The position numbers and the translations under genes were made by a program. This document shows, one piece after another, positions 1 through 11,420 of a stretch of 64,000 nucleotides of DNA (its first letter is position 1; every line of letters begins with the position of its first letter). This DNA comes from Warburgia ugandensis (Eukaryota; Streptophyta; Magnoliopsida; Canellales; Canellaceae), in the NCBI GenBank assembly GCA_035236585.1, contig CP141127.1, forward strand, positions 73,947,495 to 74,011,494, read 5' to 3'. The notes below the pieces were generated by a model. The model did not search any database. It was not told the origin of the DNA and saw only the letters and a list, made by a program, of their open reading frames with translations.

Positions 1-537
1 TCCAATCATGGCACATCACCATAACTTCAATTTACATGTGCACATGTCCTTAAAGCAAAGTCATATTAAGTCAAAGTATTACATCAATTCACAAGATCAT
101 TAACTACACTACATAATTGTTTGATATAATTTTTATGCCCTTCTCTTGAGATATCTAACACCACCTTTTGCTCCTCTATCTTATTTCTTCAAACCTGAAA
201 ATAGTAAACAATTTACAATGTCTCAGTAAGCTTGCATTTATGTAGGTAGCTTAATCATCAAAATATGAAGTTTATACATTTTTAATCCAAAAGAAGTTCT
301 CAATCACGCGTTATTCAGTTTAGTAAAATGTGATGCATAACGTACAGCATAATAAAACTATGAAATCTTGAATATGCTATGCAATTCAATTCTATGCCAA
401 ACCATTTTAGTTTATTAGTTTCAATATCCATGTCTATTATTTCAAAGATAATAATAATCTTTGGAAGGTATTTAAAAGATATGAATAGTCATCACAAATT
501 ATGTCATGCATAATCTCATAAATATACTCATCCAAGT
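1..537 (-). repeat. Degenerate LTR-like AT-rich sequence
   Basis: No coding capacity is seen. Around 197-250 there is an 'aaatagtaaacaatttacaatgt / ctcagtaag' block that resembles the block at about 1050-1110 in the next repeat and, more loosely, 14655-14690. That block recurs in the R/U5 part of minus-strand gypsy LTRs, so this is probably the remnant of a related LTR. Its left edge lies outside the window. Confidence 0.4.
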
Positions 538-538
538 T

Positions 539-2465
539 TGTAACACCCTTGGTTTTTACAACATTTTTTTTATATAATAATTATTATTATAGTCGAGATC
601 CCAAAATTAAAAGATTCTATTAATTATTTTATTAGCACATTTACTAAAAAACCTCTAGGTGTTATCTCCTTTTTCCAAAAACATCACGACCACGATTAAC
701 AGATAAATATAAGTATGCAGCAATAAATTTAAGACAATACTAATATCAAATCCAACATCAAAATCAATGGCACCTTTATTTTCAGAACAATAAATATCCA
801 AAAAGCATAATAATGTGGCCCAGGTCTATCCATCCTAATATTTCACCATACTTAAAGACATGTCCATAATATATATAATGTCAAAATCAAATACATCTAA
901 TGAAGATATATAGTTCACAAAATAGGTTTAAATAGTAGTCCATCTAATCACTCATGTCGAGTTATCTATTAGTCAAATCAACTGGTCCCTACTATTATCA
1001 CTGTCCTTCCACGGCCTTGCCCTTCCTACTATTGCGCTTGGTATCTGAGGCATTACAAAACAAAGCAATGCCTCAGCAAGCTATTGCTTGTGTAGGTACT
1101 TAGACATTTAATATAATAATAAGGGAAAACAAAATCTAATAACAATGTTGATATAATGTGTGTTAATTATCCTAAAATATCATATACAATAAAACCTGCA
1201 TCTTATGGATTTAAAATATTATAATCTCATGGATGTAAACCATGATATGTTCTAATATCAATGAGCATACAATAATAAATAGGGTACCCTAAGGTACGTG
1301 GGTCCCATACACTCGTATAACAAATCATGAGTACTCATATCAATCCTTTGAGTGTTGTCACACCTAAGCATACAATAATATCTCCATGCTCATCATGAAA
1401 GCATACAGTACAAGAGTATGGATCATCATGCTACAGTGGCAACCCCTCTAGGGTCTCAACCAACGCCGCTCCTTGTCGACACCATAATGGGAGACTTAAC
1501 GTCAGTCCCCATGGAAAGGCTCGGACTGGTAGTGTGGACTATCCATGTTACCAAACCCCTACCGAAAGCCATCTGTGGGCAGTTGTCTATCACATCACAA
1601 TCACAATTTTGGAGGGTAGGTGGTTGACCCTACTCCCTCCTATCATGACATCCAATGGGTGAGAGCACTCGTCATAAATCATAAAACATGAAAATTGCAT
1701 ATCTCATAAAACCAAGAGCCCTCGTGTCTCACAATGCCCAAGGCATAACCCTCATCTCGGGGTTAACCTCTCAAAGGACAAGCCACCAAGCCTCCACCAT
1801 CAATTTTATGAAAACCAATCAATCTCAGTGACGCAATAAGGAAAGATAATTACTAATCATATATAAGATACGCGGTATCAATTTCATAAAACAATCAATC
1901 ATGAAAACCAATTCAATATACTATCAAAATCTAATATTGATCAAAGCATAAAAAGTTGAATCTCACAAAATCTCAAAATAATTAAACGAATGACAATCAA
2001 TCATAATCGACTATGGATGCTATGATAATGCAAAGTTTTAGAAATCAAAATATTACATTAAATGTCATCAGCTACCTTAATGAGAGATAAGCCAATTCAA
2101 GCATGTAATCCTCTTAACTCGCACACTCTGATGTACTTGTCAGTTTCATGGTACAATTTTTGTGTCATTTATTTCATCTCAATTGAATCTATGGCATTCC
2201 AACTATTGGATCGTTCTCTAAGATGTCTATTTATGATTTGGTCCTTAATTCTTACATTACTTTTTATTAATCAGTCTCATCTCGTGTTCATCTACTCATT
2301 TTTGTGTGTATCTAAAGTTTACATCTTGATCTAACGGTCAGATCATCCTTAACAGTCAGATCGAAACGACGTCTACAGTGGTTTACATTGGGGAAACGAT
2401 GACATCACAGACACCATGACGAGCAGCATGTTCCAGTCATCCGGGACAGCGTGCGTAAGCACTCC
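539..2465 (-). repeat. Gypsy-type LTR remnant, minus orientation
   Basis: The left edge reads TGTAACACCC, the reverse complement of a typical LTR 3' end. The interior at 1290-1830 is a GC-richer block (split ORFs, no recognisable protein) resembling in layout the block at 21830-22060 in the well-defined LTR further right. No primer-binding site lies to the left, so this is either a solo LTR or the 3' LTR of a minus-strand element whose body is lost. The right limit, near 2465 where Athila-type LTR sequence starts, is approximate. A 69-codon ORF at 1418-1627 has no recognisable motif and is not called as a gene. Confidence 0.45.
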
Positions 2466-3894
2466 CATCCATTCATCTACCAACTTTCCATTTTTCTAGG
2501 GTGTTCCATGATTTTTGAAGCAGGTGATGCCCCTTCCTAAAAAGGTGGTGTCTTCCCCCTACTCCACTTCTAAAAGGCAGCCACCACGCAACTGGTTTCC
2601 TCTTTTAAAACCTTAACTATTCATCTATCTTAGCCATCCAAAACTACATTTTTTCATCCCCACCACACCTTACTTTTCAGACACCCTAGAAAAAATAGGA
2701 TAAAAACTATAAAAGTCCAACAAAAGCAGAAGTTGAGGAATCCTTTTTTTTTCTATAAGGAAAAAGACGCATGCTCCATAGGAAGGAGATGTCCTCTTCC
2801 TAACCCTCCTCTTCCACTCTCTTGCTTTGGTCTTTTATCTCCTTTGGGTGCTTGATACTTCTTCCTAGGGTGTTTGCACTCCTCCAAGCTATTCAACGCC
2901 TGGTCCCTAGGGTATTTAATCATCTTTCAAAGGTTGGTTCATCCTACTTCTTCTCTTGTTTGATCTTATTTACTTCCATGCTAATAGTTGCTTGCTATCC
3001 TTTGTTTTTCTTGCCTAAAGACCAAGATCCAAGGCTGTTTTTTAAGAAGTGACAGCCAAGGATGTCACCTTGAATCTAATATTTCACTTTGCTTTTCATT
3101 GCCATTTAGTTCTCTTTTCAGTTTCCATGAATTCTGGCCTTGTTTTCATAGTTTCCTTTGAGTGTTGCCTTGTAATTCCATTAGAATTTTCCTTGAATCT
3201 CAAGCTTGTTGGATGAGGAATCATTGTTAGGATTTGCTTTTGGATTTAAGTTGGAGAAAGTGTGGTGCAGTTTCATCAATAGTGGAATGTACTTTTATGT
3301 AACCAATTGTATGCACACCTTTTGATGATTAGTGGAATAATTTTAGTTGACGAATGAGCATGATTTTTTTTATTTATTTTTTGCATGTTGATGATATATT
3401 AAGTAAGTGTTGCTTTGTGTTGAGATCTCATAAATCAAAAGACCTAAGAAAACATGCCTCCAATCCAAAATTGGAATGCATGGTTTTGAAGGCCTTAAGG
3501 GTTGAAAGTGGTTGATCTTGTTAAGGTGCTTCCCATTCATGGTTCACTATTTTAATTTCTCGGTTAAACAAGCATGTAGTTTGCTTTCCAAAATCATCTT
3601 AAGGACATGTTTGGTATCCATAAATAGTGGGCATGGTTTTGAGTGATTATTGATTGATTTAGATCCAAATTAGTTTCTTTATTTTGTGTTAGGAATAGTT
3701 TAGTTAGTAGTTGATTGCTGATCATGATTATTTGTTTGCATGGTATTACTTAGGTTGTTAGTTGTTAAAGTTGCTATTCCATAAGTTTAATTGCTTTATT
3801 TAGAAGTTGCATGATTAGGAAAGTATTTGTTTAATGCATGTTTCCTTAGGTTAGTTACTTAATTTATATTTAAGAAAGTTGCTTAAAGAACAAA
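2466..3894 (+). repeat. Athila-type LTR fragment, plus orientation
   Basis: The sequence matches, in plus orientation, the LTR family found at 18031-29185 (plus) and at 33301-35607 and 38430-41050 (minus). Shared features are the 'gtgacagccaa' block near 3049, short hairpins such as CTTCCTAAAAAGGTGGTG near 2532, and the T-rich 'taggttagttacttaat' block near 3850. It ends against a minus-orientation copy of the same family at about 3895, giving an inverted junction. ORFs in it (for example 2822-3052) show no protein homology I recognise. Confidence 0.55.
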
Positions 3895-4731
3895 AGAAGG
3901 AGAGAGGAAAGTGGGAGGAAAGTCAAATTCGTGGTGCTGCTTGGTGATGAGGTGAAAAGTGATAAAAAGATGGGAAAAACATGAAAATAAGAAGGATCTC
4001 ATCCTATTGGTCCACATGCTAACTTTTCCTAATGAATTTTCCCTTAATTCTCTTCAAAATATTGCTTAGAATCTCATGGATAATCCTCTTGATTTTCTTC
4101 CAATCCTAGCCTTCCATTTAGCTTAGCTTTATGGCTTTGATGGCTAACTTTGAGGGCTCCAATGGCTAGGCTTCATAGCTAGCTTAGATAGCTCGGTTTT
4201 CCTAGCTTCATTGTTTCATCCCTTAGCTTGAGTGGCCTGAATTTTTTGGCTTGAATTCCTTAGCTGTCACCATCTCTCATGGCTTATATGGCTAAGGTGG
4301 CTTACATGGCTTTGATGCAAAGGTAGTGGGAATGCATGGCTTACTTCATGGGCCTACTTTGGCCACCTTTAGCTCCTTTGAATGCCACATTGCTTACCCT
4401 AAGATGATCTTGACCTTTGGATTGATGACTTTTAAGCTTTGACCTAATCTATTGATCTTGATCTTCAATTTTCATCTTGCTCGATCTTAGCCATTAGATC
4501 ATCATCTCTCTTCCTACCAAAGAAAAATTCTAATTAAATCCTAAAATATGATTAATCACATATTTACCTTCAATTAGCCTCCACACCTACAAAATATCAA
4601 ACTTTTGCTTCATTAGGTCAAAAATGCATGTATTACGAATTTTGGTCTAAAAATTCTATTTTACCCCTATAAGTTATAACACATGGGTAACTAATTAGAT
4701 GGTTTTTATACAAAATTAAATACTTATCACA
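3895..4731 (-). repeat. Athila-type 3' LTR (U3 part), minus orientation
   Basis: The right end reads ...CTTATCACA, giving TGTGATAAG on the minus strand. This aligns with TGTTAAGTG at the start of the LTR ending at 35607. A purine-rich tract (GGATGGAGGG on the minus strand, about 4731-4740) follows directly and fits a polypurine tract. The piece contains the TGGCTT-rich block (4110-4320) typical of this LTR family. It is truncated on the left, where U5 should be, and replaced by a plus-orientation copy. Confidence 0.6.
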
Positions 4732-6480
4732 CCCTCCATCCAGTATTTTGCTAGTTTCATTCAAAACATGCAAAAAATCATTTTACAAAAACTAATTCAA
4801 GGAGCCACTTTCGTAGGTACTCATGATTCCATTTAGCACATGCAACAAGGCCTTAAACCCCTAAGTTATCCCTAGTAGATGAGTTATGCCTCATAAGGAT
4901 TTGTAGTGAATATACCTATAAAATTTCATAACATTGAGTCCCCTATTTTCTCTTAGAGAATCCTCATTCATTAGCACTCTACTATTTTTTCACAACTTGA
5001 TGGAGAGGACTGAAAATTCTACAAATTATACGCACATTAAAGACATCTTATTCTAGTTATATCTTCGGGTGCATGTGTATGTACAGCCACATAAGTCATA
5101 ACTTCTCATTAGATATGCTCCAATTCCATTGAAAATATGTTTTGACCTCAAGTCCTCTCAAGTATACTCTCAGAAATGAAGCTTACATATAAAGGGTTGA
5201 ACGTATTTCTCTCATTATGTGACTAGATCCAACAAGCTAATGGTTCACATAAACTTTTAATGTTAAAGAGAAAAAGGAAAGTGATACTTGAGAGTGGATG
5301 TTATTACCAAGAATAGTAGAGGTAGTTTACCTTAATTCCTTCTTTTTATTTCCTCCTTATGCCTATGTTCCACATAAGATCCATAGGTCTTTAACTGGGA
5401 TGAAATGTAAGCTTGTGACAGGTTTAGAAAAGAAGGGTATAAGGATTTCAAAGGTTCAAAATTGAGTAGAGAATTTCTTTTTGATTGTTGGACAATTGAT
5501 GCTTGACTATACTGAAGTGAATTTCCTTTAGATTCTTATCTTTCAAAGTTTCTCTTCTATTTCTGATATCTCTTTCCTTTTCAATTTTTTTCTTTTGACT
5601 TTTTGAAAGAAAGACTCCTAGTGTTTTTCACTTTTTGTCCTTTTTGAACTTTATCTACTAACTCTACTTATTTTGAAAATGGGTGATGGTTATTTATTTT
5701 TTGGCTTATTCTTGGTTAAGGTAAATGGGGTTAAAGAAGAAAAGGCTTAATAAGAGTATGCTTAAAGGGCTAACTAGTGGTATAAAGTATTCATTAGGTT
5801 TTATGTCTCTAGGATGAACAACGATGGCCTATATCATCTCTTAAGTTTTCTAAAGCATATCAAATTTAATAAATTTTCTAAAAAGAAAGCTATTACTCCT
5901 ATTTATTCTTGATAGCTAACCAAAATAAGGATAACATGATAACACTAAAATATGTACACTAAAGAAATTATGGAATTACTTATAACTCTCTTGAAAGAAG
6001 ATAGTCTCTAAACTCACTAGGTTAAAGGTCTCCACTAATTTTTCTTAGTGTCTCTAAGTCATACCTCTCTATTAGTCTTGACTATGTGATGTGTGTAAAT
6101 ATTTTCCTAGAATTGACTTTCATAAAATGCTTCAACACATGAGTAATATGCAAAACTAGTCATATACACTTCCATTAAGAGGTGAAAATAGTAAAATTAC
6201 TAACTTTTGAAAATCCAGTTCTCTTCACAGTAAGGGAACTCTACCTCCAAAAAATTAATTTCTCTATTTTTGTTTTTATAACAAGACAAGAAAAACTTAG
6301 AAATCTCATGCATGTCTACGCCCTCTAACCTAAACTAAACATTATCCCCAATGTTTTGAAATATTGTGCATCTATATGACAAATAAGTGATGCAGAACCA
6401 TGAACTCTAAAAACCTTAGGTTGCCTCCCAATAAGCGCTAAATATAATGTCTTCATTCAGATATTAAAAATTGAAATTAC
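4732..6480 (-). other. Non-coding 3' interior of Athila-type element
   Basis: This 1.7-kb AT-rich stretch has no ORF of note and no protein motif I recognise. It lies between the 3' LTR and the protease remnant, where RT, RNase H and integrase should be, so most of pol is missing. Near 6421 the string 'ttgcctcccaataagcgct' occurs, a phrase I associate with plant gypsy elements; this is recalled, not checked. Confidence 0.45.
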
Positions 6481-6589
6481 AATGTGTAAGACAGGCCTCT
6501 AGCAGCTCGAAGGTAGATAATGGTGGAAGAACTTTTTGGAATTAAATCTTCAATCATATGGACAAGAGTCATCAAGATCTAATTGCTAA

Positions 6590-7240
6590 TGGTTGACATT
6601 GAAAACATTGAGCTCAACTTTCATATTGCCAAAGGACAATTGCAATATACCAATTCCACAATTTATGATTGCATTGGACATTGCCAAAAATGGACATCCA
6701 AGAATTATTGGAATCTAACTACTAGGGTCTGATACAAGCTGGGTGTCCAAGACAATGAAAAAGATTGGGGAAAAAAAAAAAACTAGTTCACCTATACTAA
6801 TACATCCTTAACCATACCATTGGAAATCTTAATTGATCTATTAGTTAACTGCAATGCGGTGTTGATTGGTTGAAGATCACTAAGCCTGAGTTGCTTATAA
6901 ATAGATTATGGCAACAAATTAACACTAGCCCCTAAATTAAATAATGCCCTATCTATGACATGCTTTCCATTTACGCATGAAATGTTAGGACACCCTGGCT
7001 CTCTAAACTTTAGCAAGCTCTTATGTTGTATCAAAGAACTCTCATGCTCGATGAGGAAAGCCTTTTTTCTAGACATTAAGCTTTATTTTTCTAATGTAGA
7101 GCTCTTTCAAGAACTTGACATAGGTAGTAATGTAATATTAATTTGGACATGTTCAAATACATCCATTAACTTATTGAAGTTTATTCCCTTTGTAGCCTAT
7201 TCAATAACTGAGGAAATGGGGCTTTTAGGCACATAGGGTA
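6590..7240 (-). pseudogene. Athila/Tat-type retropepsin (protease) remnant
   Basis: This is the degenerate protease part of a gypsy gag-pol. It is collinear with the better-preserved copy at 29880-30560: the stretch 6600-6740 matches 29905-30065 closely, including the region encoding an ILG-type motif near the domain end. Protease cleaves the element's polyprotein in virus-like particles. Several in-frame stops and indels break the frame. The plus-strand ORF at 6955-7236 is a shadow of this region. The remaining pol domains do not follow toward lower coordinates, so the element could not have been autonomous in its present form. Confidence 0.55.
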
Positions 7241-7249
7241 CCTCCACTA

Positions 7250-8620
7250 TAAGTTCTATAGGGGTTTTCTATCTTTTTCTCTTTCTCCTCTGTTTTGATT
7301 GCCTCCCTTTCCTCTCCATTTTCCTTAGTCTGCCCTATTTTGTTGTCAATTCGACGACCGCTCATCAGGGTGGTTATGGATTTGGCATGCCATGAGGGTT
7401 AAGGTTTTGAGAACTGGACCCTATCTTAAATTGGCCCTTAGGGTAAAGGATGGGCAGACTAAGGAACTGACCCTTTCCTCTTTCATGTAGTGTAGCTGAC
7501 ATTTGGCTTACATGCATCTCTAACTTGGCCATGGCTTGAGAATTGACATGGGCTGAATGTCTGCTATCATTTTGTAATTGATCTAAGGCTTTTTTAGTGT
7601 CTTCATTTTCCTTTAATGATCGTTCAAGAAGGGTCTAAATTGTTTCCTCAACAGATGGTTTCTTTTGTTGTTGAGGTTATTGGAAGCCAGTGGCTGTTGG
7701 GGAACTATAACTCTAAGAATGTTCTAGGTAGGGGGTTCACACACAGTCCCTGTGGTAGTTATTCTTCAACCAAGAAAAGTTTGGATGCCTAACCCATCCT
7801 GGGTTGTAGGTCTTAGAATATGGTTGTTGCTAGGATTGCGATATGCATTTAATGCATTCACTTATTCAACTAGATAATTGTTAAGCACTTTATTTGATGG
7901 ACAAGATATGGTCATATGGGCTGGGTTAGAATAAAAAGCACAAACCTCTTATGGAGGTTTAATAGATGTGGTAGCCATAAAAGATTGAAACAAAGCTTCA
8001 AGCTTGTCAACTCTCCCATCATACTTGTCCATTCTCTCTAGTATAGAGTCAAGTTTACCGGACATATCAGTATGCACGCCTATCTCATAGATACCCGCTT
8101 TCTTGGTAGGCTCTTTGTTTCTTTCTCTTCCATTTGAACAATCCCTGCATCTACCATTTGTATATTTTAAGGCATCAATGCCTTGTAGAAGTATTGAACC
8201 TACTGCCATTTTTCAAGTCCATGATGAGGGCATTTATGCAACAGTTCATTTCACTGTTCCCAACATGCGTAATATTGTTCATCATCCCTTTGTTGAAAAT
8301 TGATAATTTCACAATGAAGGGAATTTGTGTACATGGAAGATTTTGTTCAAAAATCTTCCTAGACAATTGATCCCATGTATTAATGGAACCTAAATATGGC
8401 ACAAGTATCAAGGAACTCCTTAATATGAAGGTAAGGGTCTTCAATGTCTCGACCATAAAAGGTAAGGAGTAATTGGATGACTCCTAGCTTTAGCGCAAAG
8501 GGGGATGCATTTGTAGGAGGTAAAGCTATGTAGGATGGGGTGTTGAGTTGTAGAGGTGCATAAAAATGTCTAATAGCTTTGTGCTCGACTTCTCTTGGTG
8601 GTTCTACCAAGGGGACAAGA
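7250..8620 (-). pseudogene. Athila-type gag (capsid) remnant
   Basis: This is a broken gag of an Athila-type element, encoding the structural protein that packages element RNA. Seen on the minus strand: the stretch KTYNPGWVRHPNFSW near 7754-7813 (a signature near the C-terminus of Athila gag), an internal capsid block in the frame of 8175-8456 (INTWDQLSRKIFEQ...), and an N-terminal block in the frame of 8380-8610 (...GVIQLLLTFYGRD.EDPYLHIKEF). These blocks sit in different frames, so at least two frameshifts separate them, and stops lie between. The homologous gag at 30600-32060 is in similar condition. Protein identity rests on recalled family motifs. Confidence 0.6.
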
Positions 8621-8849
8621 ACTTGATTTCTTTCCCCTTGTCTAAGGTTGCTCTTGGTCGAAAGGTGTTAACTCTAAGTTCTAAGAAAGCTATGTAGGAT
8701 GGGGTGTTGAGTTGTAGAGGTGCATAAAAATCTCTAATAGCTTTGTGCTCGACTTCTCCTGGTGGTTCTGCCAAGGGGACAAAAACTTGATTTCTTTCCC
8801 CTTGTCTAAGGTTGGTCTTGGTCGAAAGGTGCTAACTCTAAGTTCTGAG
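8522..8849 (-). repeat. 164-bp tandem duplication within gag
   Basis: Two head-to-tail copies, 8522-8685 and 8686-8849, begin with 'aaagctatgtaggatgg' and end with 'ctaagttct(a/g)ag'. By eye they differ at about eight positions. The duplication falls in the N-terminal gag region and disrupts it. The other gag remnant (30600-32060) shows only one copy of this segment. Confidence 0.85.
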
Positions 8850-10078
8850 ATCAACACCCTTGTATAAACTATCCTAATCTAAATTTCCTAAACTATATGT
8901 TAACTCTAACTCTACATGATGCACAATCAAATCCTAATAATCACTAATTGAGCAATGTCTTGATTATATTTTCTTAGTGCATAGGTGGTAGCTTCTTAGA
9001 CCTAGATCTAGATAGATCCTCCTCTCTCTCTTTTTTCCATATTTGACTATTGCTTATTAGTTAGGTTCTTCTCAAAAGCAGTTAATACAATCCTTGCATC
9101 AGGAGGCATTTAGACCTCAACTAATGTCAATGGAAGGCATGGGAAAATCACTTGGATTTTGAGACACCCATTATAACCATAGGGCTCAGAAGTTACTAGA
9201 GGGACAAATAGATCGTGCCCTCCTAAAAAGGGTCTTATGTGCTCGATACCCTAAATCCCTTTCCACTTGATTTTAATTTAATGTTCAAGGGGTTGGGATA
9301 GTGACATACAAGGATGTCGATTGAATCCTGGGTGGCCTAAGGAGCTGGTGATGAAATCGAGTCCTTATCTTATAAGGGTTCCTATGGGCCCTTACTAGCA
9401 TTAATTCCATTCCACCATAAAGCAATTAAATATGCAATGCAAAAGAAGAAAAATAATGCCTACCTATATTCTACATAATAAATGGTCAAGCACCTTAACA
9501 AATAGGACATTGTAACCAAGCAACCTATACTTTGGTTATAACTGAGCTCAGGCTAACTTTGTTAACTTGGTGGACAATTAATGAAACAATCCTAAGTATT
9601 ATGTAACAATTATCAATGTATGACGCTAATCTATATGAATTATTCCACCATCCAAATCTAAAATTATCCTAAATGTAATTTATCCTAGGAAATTATAATT
9701 TGGGTGAGGACTGCTCACAATGAGGGGTTTGATGATGATCAAGTGTGGGCCACCACGCCTCACACTTGCCCTGTATTATTACAACTGATTAAAAAAATAA
9801 AAATAAAATTAAAATTACAATGGGACTCACTACAATTTAACTCAAATCCTAATCTAGGAAAACATAAAATCCTAATCTATGTTGATGAAGTCGTGGCTCA
9901 CAGGATCGCCACTACTCCTTTGCCAATTTCCCTCACACAAAAATCAAACAATAATGGTCAATATGTGAAAAATAGCAATTAAATACAAAAATAATGCAAA
10001 ATCACAAACTAATGCACCCTAAACCTAGACTAGAGAAAAATAATCTAAAGTATGATCCACTACACAAAATGTTATGAC
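8850..10078 (-). other. Leader region of Athila-type element
   Basis: Non-coding 5' leader between gag and the primer-binding site, read on the minus strand. It is collinear with 32060-33273 of the second copy: both have 'cctagat...aga.cctcc', the 'cacttggattt' block and the phrase about 'ccaccacgcctcacacttg' / 'ccatacccccacacttgg' before the binding site. The 92-codon plus-strand ORF at 9704-9982 is antisense to this leader and has no support. Confidence 0.45.
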
Positions 10079-10096
10079 TCCCTGGCAACTGCTTCA
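10079..10096 (-). promoter_or_regulatory. Degenerate primer-binding site (Athila-type)
   Basis: The minus strand reads TGAAGCAGTTGCCAGGGA, matching at most positions the site TGGCATCGTTGCCGAGGA at 33274-33291. The family form resembles TGGCGCCGTTGCCGGGGA known from Athila elements. It sits a few bases from the LTR edge at about 10103. Confidence 0.65.
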
Positions 10097-10102
10097 AAAA
10101 CT

Positions 10103-10593
10103 TGTGGTGATTTTAAATTAAGTCATAAGCACGTGAATCGGTTGTAATATAACACACTAGTGAGGTCAATCGCATGAGGAGTTAAATGAATATGATGCTA
10201 GTGGTCCCTACTTTAAACTATAAAACCTAGCTAAAATTCAAGAGATCCTTGGCCAAAACTAAGAATGGAAATTAACACATGTAAAGTAGAAACATGATAA
10301 AATTGAAAACTTTCTAAATTTATGACTCTCCTAACTAATGACTTTGTTAAAGTGAAAAATTTCTAAAGAGGAGGAGATTTGATTGTCTAAGGGATTTCCT
10401 AAGAGGTGGGGATTGGTTGGATGGTTGGGATGGGAATTTAGGAAGGTAGAGTCATTTCAAAATGGTAGGACTCTTGAATTGAAAGTCAAATTCATGGTGC
10501 TACTTGGTGATGAGGTGGAAAGTGATAAAAAGGTGGGAAAACATCAAAAATAGAAGGATCTCATCCTATTGGTCCACATACTAACTTAGTGTC
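10103..10593 (-). repeat. Truncated 5' LTR of Athila-type element
   Basis: Minus-orientation LTR starting at its U5 end next to the primer-binding site. The stretch 10482-10593 is near-identical to about 3925-4025 of the 3' LTR piece (shared 'caaattc.tggtgct.cttgg' and 'tctcatcctattggtccaca'). It stops abruptly at 10593 against a chromovirus LTR, so about 700 bases of U3 are missing. Confidence 0.6.
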
Positions 10594-10946
10594 GTTGGAA
10601 AGCTCACATCGAGCACAATCCAATAATCAAACTTTCATTGCTAGATTTTAATATTTTTAGTTTACTTTATAATTACTTGAATTTCTATAAAATTTCCACT
10701 TTCAAATAAGTTTGCTCACATTTTTCTATGAATCCAAATGAAATTTCAATTCATCTAATCCTTACGAGATATACAATTTAACAAGTTCTAAGGATTCAAA
10801 ATTTACCCAAAACTGTCTTCAATTTACAACTAGACTCATGCGGCCCCACCTACTCCATCCTGCCCTTGTTGTCCTGTTTCATAGAATCTGAGAAGATTAA
10901 TGAGTTAATTCTTATTTTAACCTGATTGTAGGACACGGGTGTGACA
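10594..10946 (-). repeat. Truncated 3' LTR of Tekay/Del-like chromovirus
   Basis: This 353-bp piece is near-identical to 17670-18025, the U3 start of the 5' LTR. The right end 'gtgtgaca' gives TGTCACACCC on the minus strand, the LTR start. It is followed by a polypurine tract and pol on the minus strand. Only the first tenth of the LTR survives; the left edge is a junction with an Athila-type LTR. Confidence 0.8.
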
Positions 10947-10950
10947 ACAC

Positions 10951-10960
10951 TTCCCTCCTT
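10951..10960 (-). promoter_or_regulatory. Polypurine tract of chromovirus
   Basis: The minus strand reads AAGGAGGGAA four bases before the LTR start at 10946. Upstream on the minus strand (10960-10984) is the conserved 'aatttcgaggacgaaatt' end of pol seen in many plant chromoviruses. It primes plus-strand DNA synthesis during reverse transcription. Confidence 0.8.
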
Positions 10961-11420
10961 AAAAAAAATTTCGTCCTCGAAATTTAAAGAAATATCTTAG
11001 TCCAATAGTTCTGGGTACCTTTGCTAGATCTCCGACCCCAGCTCCCATGTGGCTCCTTGTACTCCATGATGTTGCCATGCTACCTTTACAAGTAGTATTA
11101 CTTTTCAGCTTAAAACTTGTTCCCTTCAATCAACCACTTGTATTGACTTCTCCTCATACGAGACATCCTCTTAGAAGACCAGATTTGTTCATCTGTTTGG
11201 GAATGAAATGCAGAGTTAAAGTCAACCTTGTAACCATTGCTTCCTCTAAATCCTTCAAGAATTGGAAAATAAACATTGAATCTCCATCTAACATGATGGA
11301 TACAAGTACCCCATGTAGTCTTACAATCTCATGTATGTATAATCAACTCAATGTCTCGAGTGAATCTGTAACCTTCACTGCTAGGAAGTGTGTTGACTTA
11401 GTCAATCTGTCGACAATCAT
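10961..11420 (-). pseudogene. Chromovirus integrase and pol C-terminus remnant
   Basis: The minus strand reads an integrase core fragment: LTKSTHFLAVKVTDSLETL, then RLYIHEIVRLHGVLVSIM, and a FIPKQMNKSG stretch where FHPQTDGQSE is usual. It is followed without the usual linker by the pol C-terminus, with HHGVQGATWELGSEI (chromodomain-type ending) near 11030-11075 and an NFEDEI-type end near 10975. Much of the integrase C-terminus is deleted and stops interrupt the frame. Plus-strand ORF 11047-11475 is its shadow. Integrase would insert element DNA; this copy cannot act. Confidence 0.7.
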
